From positions 19,273 through 83,272 of the forward strand of contig CAJNOL010001054.1 in the NCBI GenBank assembly GCA_905250125.1: DNA of 64,000 bases. Direction: 5' to 3'. The DNA is from Rotaria sordida. Taxonomy: Eukaryota > Rotifera > Eurotatoria > Philodinida > Philodinidae. The notes under the pieces are model-generated. The model was not told the DNA's origin and searched no databases. It saw only the letters and a program-made list of their open reading frames with translations. The translations under genes were made by a program, and so were the position numbers. Below, piece after piece: positions 10,051 to 23,959 of the stretch; positions within the stretch are counted from its first letter, which is position 1; each line of letters opens with the position of its first letter.

Positions 10051-13000
10051 TTGTTGGAGTGGAAGTGTGTTTTCGTGTTTTTTTGACCCGGACAAACCCA
10101 CAGAGCCACAAACGCTTTTAAGTTTTTTCCGTATCACCCTCTCTTCGGTCGAAAGAATATTAACGATACCAACTTTCGTGTGAATAGTATTAAAAAGAGC
10201 CTAATTCATTCGTTCCCTTATATTAAGCTTACCTGTAAAAATCTTGTGGAAATTGTAAAGTTTATCTTTGACTCGAAGAAATTGTAACTTTGCAAAGCTC
10301 AGTAGGAAGAGTTCATCCTTTTGACGAAATATTTGTAATAGGGGTTTTCGAAGTATATTAAGCGGATCCCATTAAAACTATATTAAGATTATTTGAAATA
10401 TAAAAAGGTGAGATTATAGTGAATAAGATAATAAGATTCATTCTAATATATATCTTTCCTAATCTTTGACAGATATTCATATATTTTTAGTAGCTAGTCA
10501 CAGATATTAAAGTTGAAATGTTAAGTAGACGAGAATTAGAAATTTCATATTTATCAATGGTAATATTTTGCTTACAGAATTTATTCAAATGTAATTATTC
10601 GAGTAAGATTATCCAAATGAATCAATCTCTGTGATGAACGTTTTTATGATTAAAGAAAAAGTTCAATGAGAGTTAGTTGTTATCAATGTTATCAAGTCAT
10701 AAGATGTTATTAGAAACAAGACCAAATTAAAATTCTAAATTTTTATCAATATTTTCATCACTTATTCGTTATTGTTGAGAACCATTTAAATAACCTATTG
10801 AATATAGATTGGAAAATGATGCAGCAAATATGTGAGAAGATAAACATATATCTTTTCTATCTATTGAAAAAAAAAGAATTCTTCTCAAAAATTTAGTATA
10901 AAAATGATGACCTTCTTATCGGAGTACGATATTGGAAAATCAATCGATTTACATTATTATTCGTTAATTATTATCAAAAAGGATTTTGCTTTTTTAAATG
11001 GTGAAATCGAATATAATATTTAACTGACTTGACTCGTATAATAGTTGACTAGAAGAAGGTTGTTAAAGTCATTTGATTTAATGGTAAACCTTCTCATCAA
11101 CATAAATTAGAGAATATATATCTGAGGTCTATTTTATTCACAAATAGAAAAAGACTTCGAAGAAATAATTTTATTTTGGTGATGCTTTCCAGTGATTTTT
11201 CATTTGATAGAAGTGAGAGAGGCCTGATTTTAGATGATTGGACTCGATTCATGGTTGATCTAGTCTAGAAGAATACAATATGAAACATTTGATATCAGTA
11301 TTCAGAGAAATCTTGGAAAACTTTTCTCATTGAGCATATTCATTTTTATAGAATAGATTCTAATTTTTCATGTAGATCTTTCTCGTTTATAGCGTGATAC
11401 TATATATTATCATTTAATTTCCATCTTGATGTATTGGTTAGATTTTTGTTGATTATCTAGTAAATATTCTATTAAAACTAAGAAACAAATAATTTACTTC
11501 TCTTGAAATAATTCGAGTTCAATCAAAATGATTAAATTTATCAAATGTTTTATAATAAACTCTTACCGTTTTTAATGATGAAAAGAAATGAAAGATCAGT
11601 TGTTATATAATATTAAAAAAGAAAGAAAGTGAAAATAACGATGATAAATAACAAAGATGAATTTTATTTGAAAGTTGAATAAAAGAATTTGTTTTTAAAA
11701 TGAGAATGATATCTTTATTAAGTCTAGGTAACATGCCTATTTATCTCCGAGTGTTTTATATGATATACTGGTTATCTTTATTAGAATAATGCGTCCGATC
11801 AGTATAGAGGCTGATTGATGACATATCATTGTCATATTGGAATGTTGAATGCCGGACTGAAAAGACTCCGAGTGAGACAGTTAAATATTTATTTCGAGCT
11901 CGAAATATTGAGAGTCCCATGAAAAGATGTTTAGTAAAAGCTGTTAGAACTAAAATAAATAGATAAAAAAAAGATTGAAGAATATTTCGTTAGATACGAT
12001 AGGAATAAATCGTCGAATAGATTTCTCGAAAGTGATATAAACATATAGTTTTTATATATCCTCTGATCAGTTTCTCTATAAATAGAATTTTGATTTACAC
12101 TTATTGTTGAAGAGATAGAGAATTCCATAAATAAATCTATCAGTAGAAAGGAATTTATTAAAGTTGATCTTGAAAAGAAAAATGATATTTTGCTCAATCG
12201 AAAATATTCGTTAAAGTTTATATCCTTGAACAACTTTATTTATTTGTTTAAATTTAATGAATTGTTCAATAATATGAGCCATTGTTCGGTTAATGTTTAT
12301 GATTAATTTCATTCTGCTGAATCATTATCGTTTGCTTATTTTTTCTCTATTTACACTGAAGGAAAAGCAACAGCAGAGATTTATTTTATAAAGAACGAAT
12401 AATAAACAAAGAGTAAATCTTTATTATTTATTGAATAAACAACGAAAGGAAATAGTCGACCGTCAGTCTAAGATTTTTTTTCGATAGTGGACTGCACCTA
12501 CTACTTAGCATTACTCTTTTATGGTAACATAATCCAATGTCGACCAATTCAAATAGAATTAACTAGACAAATCCATTGAACTTGTTTAGAGTTTTATTCG
12601 AGTTGAAATCAAATATATGAAAGAATTATTTTATTATAGAAATTCGAAAGTGATATTTAATTTATTACAATCTAAGAAAATAAGTTTAGAAAAACGTGAG
12701 ATTTTATTGAAAAGATTTCTTTTTTTTTGTTTTAGATTCTATCGGTAGAATTAGTAAAGATAAAAAGTAAACAAGATTTAAATATATTTTAATATAAATC
12801 AAGCACGTTTCACTGCAATCGATAGAGAATATTATCCTCGAATTATCTCCGAATAGGTTTAAAGAGTGATTATTCTTTTACTAGATTCGTTACTATGAAT
12901 TATTTTCAAAATTTTCTATCGATTCTCTTCTTTTTTAATATAAGGTTGATCTATTTAAGATATTCAAGAAAAAGAGTTGACACTAATTTGTTAAATGTTA

Positions 13001-16000
13001 TCTATTATTTTATAGTGATAAAAATTTATCATTTATTTTCTTTGTTTAAATTCTATAATGAATCTAATGCAGAAATAAATCTTATCAATGAAATCAATTA
13101 GATCAATTATTTAAAATCGAAGACTAGAATATTTATTTTATTATCAGTGGAAATAATCAATAAACTCGTTTTATTAAATCATTATCATTGTGTTACAACA
13201 AAAATCATAATGAACACATAAAGCGAAAGAGTTTTTCATTTTCATTTTTTAACCAAAGATATAGTGAAAAATAATAATCAATTCTATCTCTACTTACTTT
13301 TATTATAGAAAATCATTTTCATAAAATATAATCAAGAATAACTAAATTAATTTTATAGTATAATCTACTAGAATCAACTGGTTACTTTACTTATTTCATT
13401 TTAGCTGAATTAACTTTTAATAAATGATTTTTTTTTCATAAAATCTTCTCGATACTGATTGTGACATAGGAACAGTTTCTAACTTATTTATTAACATTAA
13501 TTCAATAAATAATGAAAAAGTTTGCCTTTTGTTACAATAGAAGATTTTATTTCGGATAATATTTGGTCAAATGAGAACTGTTGAAGAATCTCATTTGTTT
13601 TTTTTTTATTGTTTTTAATAATTCGTCTCTTATTGGTTAACAATTTGTTGATCATCTAGATTGAAATGATCTTATCCTTGAATAAATTATAGTTATTACC
13701 TATCCATGATCAATCTTATTAAGAAGGAGGGTTAACTATTTCTCGTTAAGATCATAGATATTTACAGCTAATTGTTTTTCATAAAGGGTAGAGAACAACT
13801 ATCATTATTAGAAGATTCGAATAAAATCAACTTTATTGAGAGATAAATTATTATCATGATCATCGATATTAATTGAATTTTTACTCTTAGTTATCCATAA
13901 GTAATTCTATAATTAACTTAACTGATTATAATAAACAAACCAATTTACCTAATTAGATTCTGTTTGTTATCGAAGAAATTTTTACTAAAATTAATTTAAT
14001 ATCAATTTAAATATATTCATTTTGTTGACTATTTATATAATAACTATTAAATAAAGATGATCTTTTTTTATTTAAATTCTTCAATTCTAAATCACTTTTA
14101 TACGAAGAAGAACCGTGAAAATTCTCACATACTGATAAAATGCCAATAGGATCTATTAAACAATTGTTTCAACTATCGATGGAACATCTACAATTTGTTT
14201 ATAGATAAATAATTAAATCAATTAAACTTCTCTTTAACGATCTATGATAATGTGTTGAATTTGTTTACTTTATTTTCTTATGTAAGAAAAGTTCATGATA
14301 GAACTAGAAGATTTTCTATATAGAAGATATAGACATTATTATATTCGATTTTTTCTCATAGAACTTTCCGATAGAAATTATTTAACATATCGATCGATTG
14401 AGAGGTTTTATCTAGCCATATGAAAAACTAACTTGAACTAATTCATGATCAAATTTATAAATAAATATAGTTAACAGGAAAACATTTAAGATTTGATATT
14501 CTTCCTTTTAGAGAATTAATATCCCTTCTATTAATAACCTACCTCCGAATCAATAAACTCAGTTGAGAAGTTAACGATCTTAGAATAAACTTACTCAAGA
14601 TTTTTCTCTACTTATATGAAGACACGCTGATTTTCTATATTCTAGATTTGTGAGTATTGATTATCTGACGATATCAGCTACTAATCTTCTCTCTAATTTT
14701 ATTTTCATATGTTGAGAAGAAAGATTTCAAGAATAAGATTGTTTATATTGAGATTTTTATCGAAATATTCTTTGGTATAATGTATTTTAAGATAATTCTT
14801 TCTTAGCTGTATAGATAATAACCGTTTTACTCTAAAAATAAATTTAGATTTCGATAAGATAAGATAATTGAAAAGAGTATCTTATTGGTTAATATGAGTA
14901 ATATTGAATATAATTAGCTAATTTAATATCTATATGTCTATTAGAATATGATTAAATAAATTATTCAATTTCGGGTTAGTTTAATGAAACATTATGAAAA
15001 AAATAAATTTGAAAATTGTTTTTCGAATATAAATGGTGTTGTTCAACTTTTTCAACTTTTATAATATATTATAAAAATAAAATGATTAATCAAATTAAAT
15101 CAGTTCGAGTATTTCCTATTTTAATAAATAATCTATTATAGTCCTGTCTTTACCTTTCTTTTTTAATAACAAGTTCATGTCTACTACCTAGAAAATAAAG
15201 GACATATATATGACAATATCAACTACTATTAAACTTTAACACTCGATTCCAGTTCAAATCTCAATTTTCACGATAGTACTGCTGCACTATCACCTAGACC
15301 AATTTAATCACTGTCTTATTGCGTCTTAGTCGTCCGTCCATCGAATTCCTTTCGCCGCAGGCACACCTACTGCGATATGTGTGTGCCTTACAGATTTTGG
15401 TTATTGTCATTGCACATATTCATTTTGATTTGAAACTGAGAGTTGAATGTTTAAATTTCCGTTTAATTCAACCATCAAGTTTGACATATTATATATATTC
15501 AACTAAAGAGAAAATCTTGATAATGCCCTGTTAATATGAACAGAAGCTCGTTTAATAATATCTAATCGATATTATTCTTCTACTATGATTTAATTTACTG
15601 ATTGGATATGGTATAATCTAGACAATGGTATTCATTTAATTTTGTTTTTTTAAAATACTTCGAAAATTTATCAAAAACTTTTTATCGGCAAAACGTTATA
15701 TATATATTCGATCAACACATAAAAAATTTTGTCAATGGCCTTATGATTGAATTGATGTTAAATGTTGAACATAGAATTGAATATTTGAGATATTAAATGA
15801 GAAGATAATTATTATTGATTACTTCTAAGAAAAAATGATTGACTTTACGATTTCAGTCGGAAAATTTTCGCGTTAGGATAAATTTAAAGATTGAATAGAA
15901 GATGTTGAAGATAAAAGTTGAAATGATAAATAAATAAGAGTATTATTTAAATAATTAAAATATTCTCTTCAATCAATAAAGACTTTTATAAACGAATTAT

Positions 16001-18423
16001 TTCCTATCTAGATTGACTAATTTTTATTTTAAATCAACATTGAATCTTTTTTTTAGATAAAACAATATTTCGCACATAAAAATTTTGTGGAAAAAAGAGA
16101 GAAGATTTAAAAGAAATTGTCGAAAATGATGATTTTAAGATGAATTAAATAAAGTTGAATGGGTATGTCTCTATGATAAACATGTTTATTTGAATAATTT
16201 CATCACCGATCAATAAAACAATTGTGAAAATGTCTAACTCTTTACGATTTAGGTTTATCTTTTATTTAAATCTCTACTATCTATGAATGATGGTGTGTCC
16301 TTGAATCGTTTATATTGTGTTATAGAATTTCTATTATCGGAATTATACCGATTCTTTTTTTATGCGATCTACTTCAAAATAAAAATAAAAAGAATCAATA
16401 CGTTGAAAGGTAGAGAAAATTCCATATGAAATCGAGTGTATCGTTAGAATAAATGAGAGTCAGGATAAAATCTATTGGTTAGATGTTAAACTAACGGAAC
16501 GGATTTCGTTTATAAAAACGTGAAAGTCCTTTTTTAGAAAATCATTTTCTACTTTAAGTATTTCATTACTCTCAGTTATTTTTTTAGTAATAAAACGAAA
16601 GGTCAACGAAGTGGAAGTGATCCAAACGAAATCAAAACATTCACTGAACGATAGACAAAAAAAAACATTTTGAATTATTTGGTAGAAATCTGTCAGTTGA
16701 ATATTGAAATAACCTAAATCAATTGTAGTGCATTGAAAAGATCTTGTTTGGACTTTGTTCAGTTAATTAACGAAATATAAATGTTTTATTTTTATTGAAG
16801 ATTGATTTATTATTTATAGAATATTGAATAATTCAATTGAAATATTCTCAATAGATATTCATAGAATTAATATCTTTTCATTTATCATATTTATCTGATA
16901 ATAACAATATCTTATAAGAATTCAATTATTTATTTTGAATAAAACAAAAATAATGCTTTTAATATATAGTTAAACTGTATTCTAATCTATTAGTTAATAG
17001 ATTTTTATTAAATTCTACGATTCTTATTGATTGAGAAATAATTTCTACTAATCATCTTCATCATTTTTCAGATAAAAAAGAAAATTCAAATCAATAACTT
17101 TATCTTTTTCGTTATTTCGAACTAAGAAATGAAATTTGGATAAAAGCATAATTGATTGATGACATCGTTAAATGAAGAATATAACGATTTTTTTCTTATC
17201 CTTGAAAATAGATGAGAAAGATCCGTTAAAAACAATATATTAATTGACATTTTTATTAAATCATTAAATTATTTCTATTTATCATATCGGAACAAATATT
17301 AATGATTAATTAAAATTTTGAATAATGATAATCGTCTCAATTAAAGAGCATGATGAGAAAGCAGACGATCGAATAACATTCGAAAGAATATTTTTTGTTT
17401 AAATCTAACGGATAGCCAAAACGATAGACGAATCTATTTTAAATTTTTCATATTAACTTTCACCTGAAAGCAATTCTGGTTGATTTCTATCATATATTTA
17501 TCTTTTAAATAATCCTTTCTCTTTTAGTTCTATATATTCGAACTAAACTCTCACTTGAGTCTCTTTGCATTCACTTTTCTTTTTTCGTTATAAACTAACA
17601 TATAGATAGTCAACTTTTTCTTTTCACTTTATTTTTTATTATAATTAACTTAGATTCGAAAAACTATTAGAATATTTAATGAAAATAGAAAATGTTCACT
17701 CTTTATCAAAATGAAATCTAATCATCTTGATCGAGCCATGTTTAATACTTCGATACGTAAATAAAACACTTTTTAGTTTTTTATCTCATTCTTAAATAAA
17801 TATTTTATTGTTTTTTTTACTTTCGAATAAAAATGATCTTATAGATGATTGACTTTTTAAATTAAATAAGATGGTCAAAGATACCAGGAAGGATTTGATC
17901 AGGAGACGAGATTTTTAAAGGAAAACTTTACCTATCCATTGGCATACTTATCATCAAATTATTTTTAACGTTTCAAAACGAAATTAAACTAAAAGATAGA
18001 ATTTTAATAGGTTTTTACAAGATGCTTTTCCATCAAAATTCGAATAGCAGATTATCCAATCAAAATATAATCCTCTCTTATCTATGTACATTGACCAACA
18101 AACTAGAAAACTCCCTAGATTTATCCGTCATATTCAACAAACATTGACCTTTGCATTGTGTTATTTTGAGGATCGTATGTGATATTTTCTAGCATTGCAG
18201 AAAACTTCACATAATATTAGAATATTTGTCAAAAGCTTTCTTCCGTATATATATATATATATTTGTAATTCAGTAGCGATGTTTATACGCACAAAAAGAA
18301 AGAGAATATATTAAGTGGATAGTAAACTAGATGAAACGTACAGGGCAGTAAAAGTTGTATAAATAGTCAGTATCTTAACTACAAGTCCACGCTCACATCC
18401 AAATTCGTATGAAAAGGTGAAAT
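10051..18423. other. Long A+T-rich gene desert
   Basis: I searched both strands by eye and support no gene, RNA gene or complete transposon here. Open frames at 11931-12233 (-), 12895-13101 (+) and 15319-15534 (+) are hydrophobic or low-complexity and look like chance products of the base composition. The segment near 15240-15420 is locally more balanced in composition and may be a very old relic. A short (TA)n run lies at 18248-18261. Confidence 0.5.
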
Positions 18424-19330
18424 TTAATTCCGTATATTAATAGCAAGTACAGGTGTTGGACGATGATGACGGTGAACATTTTTCCTCCATAAAACCGAAA
18501 CATAAGGAGATATGAATACCAAAACAATTGCAACGATATTTGTTATTTAACTATAGACGAGCCAGTGAAGTTGTGATAACCATCATGGTACATATCCAGA
18601 ATAAATATAAAGAGAATAGACTATTGTGTTAGGTATTGCAAGTGTTAACAATAAACCAATAAGAATAAAAATTGTAAAAAGTAGAATTAAATTCTGTCGT
18701 ACATTTACTTGTTGAATGTGTGTCATTCTATGAATTAAACTATTATTTCCTCGCCTCATTTTTCTTAATGTATAATAATAACATCCAGCAGATATATATA
18801 AAGGAAATCTATAAGCTAATATTTGATAAACGACAGATTTTTTATAAATTTGTATAATCAATTTGAGAAAGATAATTATCATTTAAATATTTATAAGTAC
18901 CAACTAAAAGATCAGAAATGATTAATAGAAAACAAATAATCCATTGAATAATAATTAATAGTTATATAAACTTATTTGGATTGAAGTAATTCTTTCCTAT
19001 GAAAAACAACTCGACATAAATGATAGATCGATTGAAGACTGGTTGAATAATATAACGTACAATTTGATGAGCAGAAAAAAATAAGCACGAATTTCACAAA
19101 ATATTTCATCATTTAAACAACTTAACGAATAAAGATGTCATCATAAAACACGAATATACTCTTTTACAAGTAATATACAAGAAAAAACGATTCTTAAATA
19201 CATATTAGCTGTTAAAACAAGTGAGATTTTATTTGGAGGATTTTTTCTTTTAATTAAATGATACATAAGAAATAGAAATAATGAAACAATCAATAATCAG
19301 ATATTCTATTTTATGTCTAGATGAATTCAT
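18424..19330 (-). pseudogene. Rhodopsin-like GPCR pseudogene (bdelloid chemoreceptor-like subfamily)
   Basis: On the minus strand, segments in shifting frames line up as one 7TM protein. They are an early segment with PPNKISLVLTANMYL (TM2 region), a TM3-TM4 part with NDEIFCEIRAYFF, then the 99-codon open frame 18882-18583 with RKMRRGNNSLIHRM before TM6. A final TM7 segment has ISPYVSVLWRKNVHRH and ends in TAA at 18424. Lesions include TGA right after GYVP (18583-18585), a TAA about a dozen codons later, and several frameshifts and stops upstream between 18890 and 19300. The subfamily differs from the intact receptor at 2572 (different TM6/TM7 and tail). No intron is needed in the surviving part. 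Confidence 0.75.
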
Positions 19331-20375
19331 TTTGAGTTAAAAGAGAAAATCAACTTTAGAGAAACATTCTTTATATTAGTTAAACATATGATGAACTCTT
19401 CTTTTTTTTTAAAATATATTTATAAAATCTATTAAATCTGAAAATTAACTTATTTATATTTAAGTAGGATTTATTTTAATGAAAATTATTTCTAACTTTA
19501 ATGTTTTCAATAACATAAACATCTTATATCTATGTTATTATTTTATCCAGTTTAAAATTCGTATAATATACTAATGTCATCTTCTTACATTTTACGTATA
19601 TCAGGATATTCCTGTAAAACACAGTCTGCCCAGTAAGATGAAAGGTATTTTATTTTCGAAGGTTGTAAAAATAAATTTGATAATTTACGAAAACTAGAAC
19701 TGCTATTGAATGATTTTTTTTCTGGCTTCACCTGGTTCGCAAACATAATCCGATCGCTTGATGTTCATCATTTGTTTAACCGTTTCAGTCCCGACATTTT
19801 CTTGCGTTCTGCACAAGCACGAAAAAACAAGAAAAGATCTCTCTATCTCTCATGTTCTCTCGTCACAATCAGCTGCGTTTGGAATTAACCGTCGTTATTG
19901 GTAGACATTAGAAAAAACAATAACTAGTTATTGTAAGAAAAACCACGTATGATGAAGACATCGAATTTGAAACGCATCATATGATATACGACGTTGAAGA
20001 AGATGATAGAACGCAAAGTATTCTTTTTTCGTTCTCTATGTCATCTACGAGATGACATTCGGAATTGAAAGGGTTAAAACTGAAGATATTCAAAAATTCT
20101 CTATGCTATCTATTGATCTTGTTTCAGTCAATTAATGATTTTATCTTCATAGAATAACAAAATCACAAATTCTTTTATATAAGATCGAGGTTTGTCTATT
20201 GTTTTCAAAGAGAAGAATAAATCAAGGAAAATAAAAAACATTTTATTCTTTTTTCTTGTTCTTATCAATGGAAATTAAAAAGAATGCGAGAGAATTTCGT
20301 AAATATTTGTGACCGGACAAGAAGAAAAATAGTTTTTCAGTTTGAATTATTTTTTTCCATTTTCTTCGTCACAAC
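19331..20375. other. Intergenic, no gene recognised
   Basis: A 60-codon open frame at 19706-19888 (+) lies in a patch of more balanced composition (19700-19890) and could be an eroded exon. I see no domain in it. Nothing else is supported. Confidence 0.35.
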
Positions 20376-21477
20376 TTGTTAAAAGCGAACGCAATGCATA
20401 TTTTTTGTAAAACAAAAAGCACTTTCTCTATGCCTGACAATTCTTCTAAACCAACCGATATCGTTTTGAAATTATGTCAAATTGAAAGTTGTCAATGTAC
20501 CCCCGCTACAATATGTCGTCATTGCAACAAAAATGTCTGTCGACGTCACTTTAATGAACATCTAGATCAACTCTTACAAGAGTTAAATCTTTTAGGCAAT
20601 AGTATTAATGAATTCTCTCAAAAAATCAGCTCTTTTTCGGTAGAACAATATAAACAAAAAGAATTTGACAAATTAATAGAATGGCCTGATCAATCTATAC
20701 AAAAGATTAAATCACTTATTTAAATTTAAAAAACAAAAACTCGATCTTCTCTTACAATACAATGAAGAGGTCTTTTTACAACGGACAACTTCTCACTCAG
20801 AGGTACTTTATACATTAAACAACGAAATTGTGGCTCTTGTTAAACAAGGTTATGTTACATTTGAACAATTACAGATATGAAAACGAAAATTGAATGCATT
20901 AGAAGATACTCTTTATCGGACACATACCAATTTACTCTATTGGGAACTAAAACCATTATTTGTTGATTATCGTTTGATTTTGTTACATTCTACAGCAAAT
21001 AATTATATCTGTGCTCCTGACTATCAGATAAGATTGAATCATTTTTATGATAATGCCCAACAAAAATGGCATCTTATTTACAAAGGAACCAAAGATGATC
21101 TTCGTGCAGAAGATTTTCATCGCTGTTGCGATAGCAAGGGACTTAACATGGCTATCATACAAAGCAAATATGATAATTATCTATTTGAAGGTTATGCAGA
21201 AATATCTTCGGGTTGTGATAACAAATATAAACATGATCCGATCGCATTTCTATTCACTCTGACAAATCTACATGGCATACAACAGACAAAACTTTTTAGA
21301 AATCCAAATCAAGGATGGTCTCTTCCTCACTCACGCACAAATGGCTCCTGTTTTGATGGAGTTGTTAAAGACGGAGAGCATTTCATTGACATACACACAT
21401 CGACTAATGCGAACGATAATCAAAACTCAGTTTGTTCCTTTCCCTCGTCCTATATCGATACTACTGGTATAGGTTAA
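20376..21477 (+). pseudogene. B-box-like zinc finger / coiled-coil / TLDc-like protein, two lesions
   Basis: The first open part (20376-20723) has a B-box-like Cys/His set (Cys34, Cys39, Cys47, Cys50, Cys55, His58, His62), then a helical coiled-coil-like stretch with EWPDQSIQKI. A one-base shift near 20715 moves the reading to the next frame (LFKFKKQKLDLLLQ), which continues the helix. A TGA at 20878-20880 then interrupts it, probably an old Trp. From about 21040 a TLDc-like domain follows: LIYKGTKDDLRAEDFHRCCD, IAFLFTLTN, and the final YIDTTGIG. B-box plus TLDc-like architecture is common in bdelloid gene families. Its role is unknown; TLDc domains are linked to oxidation resistance and V-ATPase binding. 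With only two lesions, it died recently or the sequence contains errors. Confidence 0.75.
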
Positions 21478-22147
21478 ATACTTTTTATTGAAACAAACAA
21501 CTTCATGGTCAAAGAAATTGAAGTGTATAAGTGTTTCAATGGGATGAGTGATAGTGAAAGTTAGGATGACGATGAAGATGACGATGACCAATAAAAAACA
21601 GACTAATCTATCTATTAACGAGAATCTATTTAGATGTTCTATGTGATTATGATTAGAGAAAACAAAAAATGGAAAATTAAATAATTCTCAGACATATGTT
21701 GTGCTAGTTTTAGTAATATCATTTTCGCTTTCTCGATCAAACGTAGAATGGATTTAAATAACTAAATCTAACATTATTTTTATAAACTATACTTGATAAA
21801 TAAAGTAATTATATAGAAACTTCTCATTATTATTATTTTGCAGTACAATGTAAAGCCAAGTGCATTCGATCACTGTTACATTGAAATAACTGAAGTTTTT
21901 TTTTTCGTTCTAGTAGATTAGTAGTCAAAAACCAATCGTCAGTGGTAACACTTTGTTTTGATGCCCTCATCGAGAAAATATCCACCTGACATACTATGAC
22001 GATAAACGAGCGATCGATCAATATCCGTTGCTTACTGATTGGACCCCTTTGTGTTATTAGATAAAAAATAATGTATGCGTAGTTGACTAATATATAGACT
22101 TTTCTCGAAATAAAATATTTGAAGTCTGCACATTAAAAAAGAGCATT
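21478..22147. other. Intergenic, with an Asp-codon repeat
   Basis: A GAYGAY-type repeat at about 21565-21592 would encode an acidic run, but a stop breaks it. It may be an old acidic tail or a simple repeat. The 62-codon minus frame at 21833-22021 has no recognisable feature. Confidence 0.35.
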
Positions 22148-22318
22148 ATGCTATATTATCATCAATTCATTGTGACTAGTATACTTCTGTGCATTGAGCT
22201 GGTGGCTAGTTTATCGATTCCATCATCAGACTCTATCCCACTAGCTGTGCACAAATCAGATCAACTTCCCGCTGGTGTAACAGTGACCATCGGTTCAATT
22301 GAGGATAATCGTTGTTGA
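22148..22318 (+). pseudogene. Secreted protein fragment with a DNRC...CIW domain
   Basis: ATG at 22148 opens a 56-residue frame with a plausible signal peptide (IVTSILLCIELVASLS). Then comes AGVTVTIGSIEDNRC, a TGA, and in the same frame AKVTCIWLGRVEVKV. The D-x-RC(P)...CxWxG pattern with two Cys occurs in a small family of secreted or lipoprotein domains that I know mainly from bacteria. The stop sits where Pro-Ala usually follows the first Cys. A possible intron (GTAATT...TTTTAG) starts right after EVK near 22359 and ends near 22404, but the next exon is not recognisable. It is too short and broken to act. Confidence 0.5.
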
Positions 22319-22729
22319 GCAAAGGTCACGTGCATCTGGCTCGGTCGAGTAGAAGTCAAAGTAATTCTATTATAGTACAGAAACGCTGAATTTTCTATTT
22401 TAGACATGGGTTGTCTTTTTTAATAAAAGTCACTTGTTGAATATTCAGCTAAACCATGTGGATATATCGCTAAGTTTACTTTCGCCATTTTCATGTCGCT
22501 TCGCTCTAATTCATGTGCACATTAATGAACAGCTTGTAGGAACCAGCATAAATAGGTTGATATTTTCATCTATATAACACAAACATACTTATAAATAGCA
22601 GTCTTTATATGGATTATGAACTTGTTTGTAAATATTGAAGAAACTCCCAAAGGATGGAGATGATGGTCAATTGATGAAATACAAGTTTATCATATCAACT
22701 GGAAATAACTTCATTTCAATTTTCACATA
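22319..22729. other. Short intergenic stretch before the mariner insertion
   Basis: Apart from the tail of the preceding fragment, nothing is recognised. The TA at 22728-22729 is the left copy of the mariner target duplication. Confidence 0.4.
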
Positions 22730-23959
22730 TTGGGTTGTTGCAAAAATCTTCGCCGATTTTTTTTCTTTTCAGCTTTTTAAAATTTTATTGACACTAAAGA
22801 TTATTAATCGATAATATATCCATCATTATTATCTACGACATACTCCCATCTATTAGGCAAATCCAGAATACTATCTTCATAGAAGTTTTTAGAATGAGAC
22901 TGAAAGAAAGTTTTGAGGTCTGATTTTAAGTTATCTCGATCGTCGAAGTGTTTCTCACGTAGATGACTGCGAAGCGAGCGGAACAGATGATAATCGGAAG
23001 GTATTAAGTTTGATGAATGTAGTGAATGAGGTAAGACTTGCCAGTCTAATTCCTCTAGCTTTTGACCGATGACCTTTCCAGTATAGGGTTTGGTGTTGTC
23101 ATGAGGTAGCCAAACTTTGTGTGGTTCTAGATACTTGGCTTGCAGAGTGGCCTCCAAATTTTGGAGTTGTTTGCAGCAAAACTCGGTATCATATCGACTG
23201 TGGTGTTGCGAGGAAGAAGCTCGAAGTAGATTATGCCTTGAAAATCTCGTCATTACCTTTTTTGGGTGCGAGTCGCTTTTTTGGCTCTAATTTTGGCAAA
23301 TCTTCGCGATTAAATCATTGACGCTTACGTGTGTGGTTAAGGTAGGGGGCCTACTTCTCATCGCCAATGCCGATTTGCTAGAGGAACAACTGTCGGCTGC
23401 GCTTTGACAACAAAGAGATGCAGATAGTGACCACCTGCTGGATGTTGTCCGGAGTCAGTTGGTGTGGTACTCATAATCCAAGTTTACTGACTTTGCCTTT
23501 TGCTGCAAGTGACGATCGATGGCTGATTAGTTGTAGCCGAGCATGGTTGTCAGGCACAGATGGTTAGCCGTAGATTGTCTTCTACCATAGTTGTCAAATT
23601 ACACTCGAGGGGGCGTCCAGATCTAAGGTGATCTCAAGTTACACATCGCCTTTCCATAAGCTTTTCAACGAATCATGACATGTGCTTTCGGCAACTCTGC
23701 CTTCGCTGAGAGCAGTACAGATATTGCGAACAGCGGCGCTTACATTGTTGTCGAGTTGGCATTCATACAAAATACAGTGGCGAACATGAGTAGGAATTTT
23801 GGACAACTTTTAATCTATAATTGAGGACATTTTGTTGATGTCGTTTTATAGCACTCATCAACTATTATTGATATATACAAAAACAAGGTATGAATAAGAT
23901 TCGCAAATGGTTTGAAAAGATTTTTTTAAAAATCGGCGGAGACTTTTGCAACAACCCGA
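22730..23959 (-). mobile_element. Full-length mariner element with both terminal inverted repeats
   Basis: The element is 1230 bp, flanked by TA on both sides (22728-22729 and 23960-23961). Its ends are inverted repeats of about 32 bp: left 22730-22761, starting TTGGGTTGTTGCAAAA, and right 23928-23959, ending TTTTGCAACAACCCGA. They differ at only a few positions. Length, TA duplication and TIR form are those of the mariner family. The internal transposase is on the minus strand and is dead, so the copy could move only with a helper. Confidence 0.92.
22804..23830 (-). pseudogene. Mariner transposase pseudogene
   Basis: The start ATG at 23830 gives MSSIID followed by a TAG. The N-terminal helix-turn-helix region (VRHCILYE, AAVRNICTAL) and the middle (VPHQLTPDNIQQ, ICISLLSKRS) survive in pieces with many stops and shifts. 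The 149-codon open part (23253-22804) has the second Asp in LPHDNTKPY. At the third catalytic position it reads SSNLIPSDYHLF, with Asn where active mariners have Asp. The first Asp survives in GDEK, followed by a stop. The end, RWEYVVDNNDGYIID, is canonical. The span fits a protein of about 340 residues. It is inactive by several independent lesions. Confidence 0.9.

Noticed and set aside
11931..15534. Several open frames of 68-100 codons in the A/T-rich desert
   Set aside because: Phe/Ile/Asn/Ser-biased composition, no domains, no splice partners; expected by chance at this base composition.
18248..18261. (TA)n run
   Set aside because: Ordinary microsatellite.
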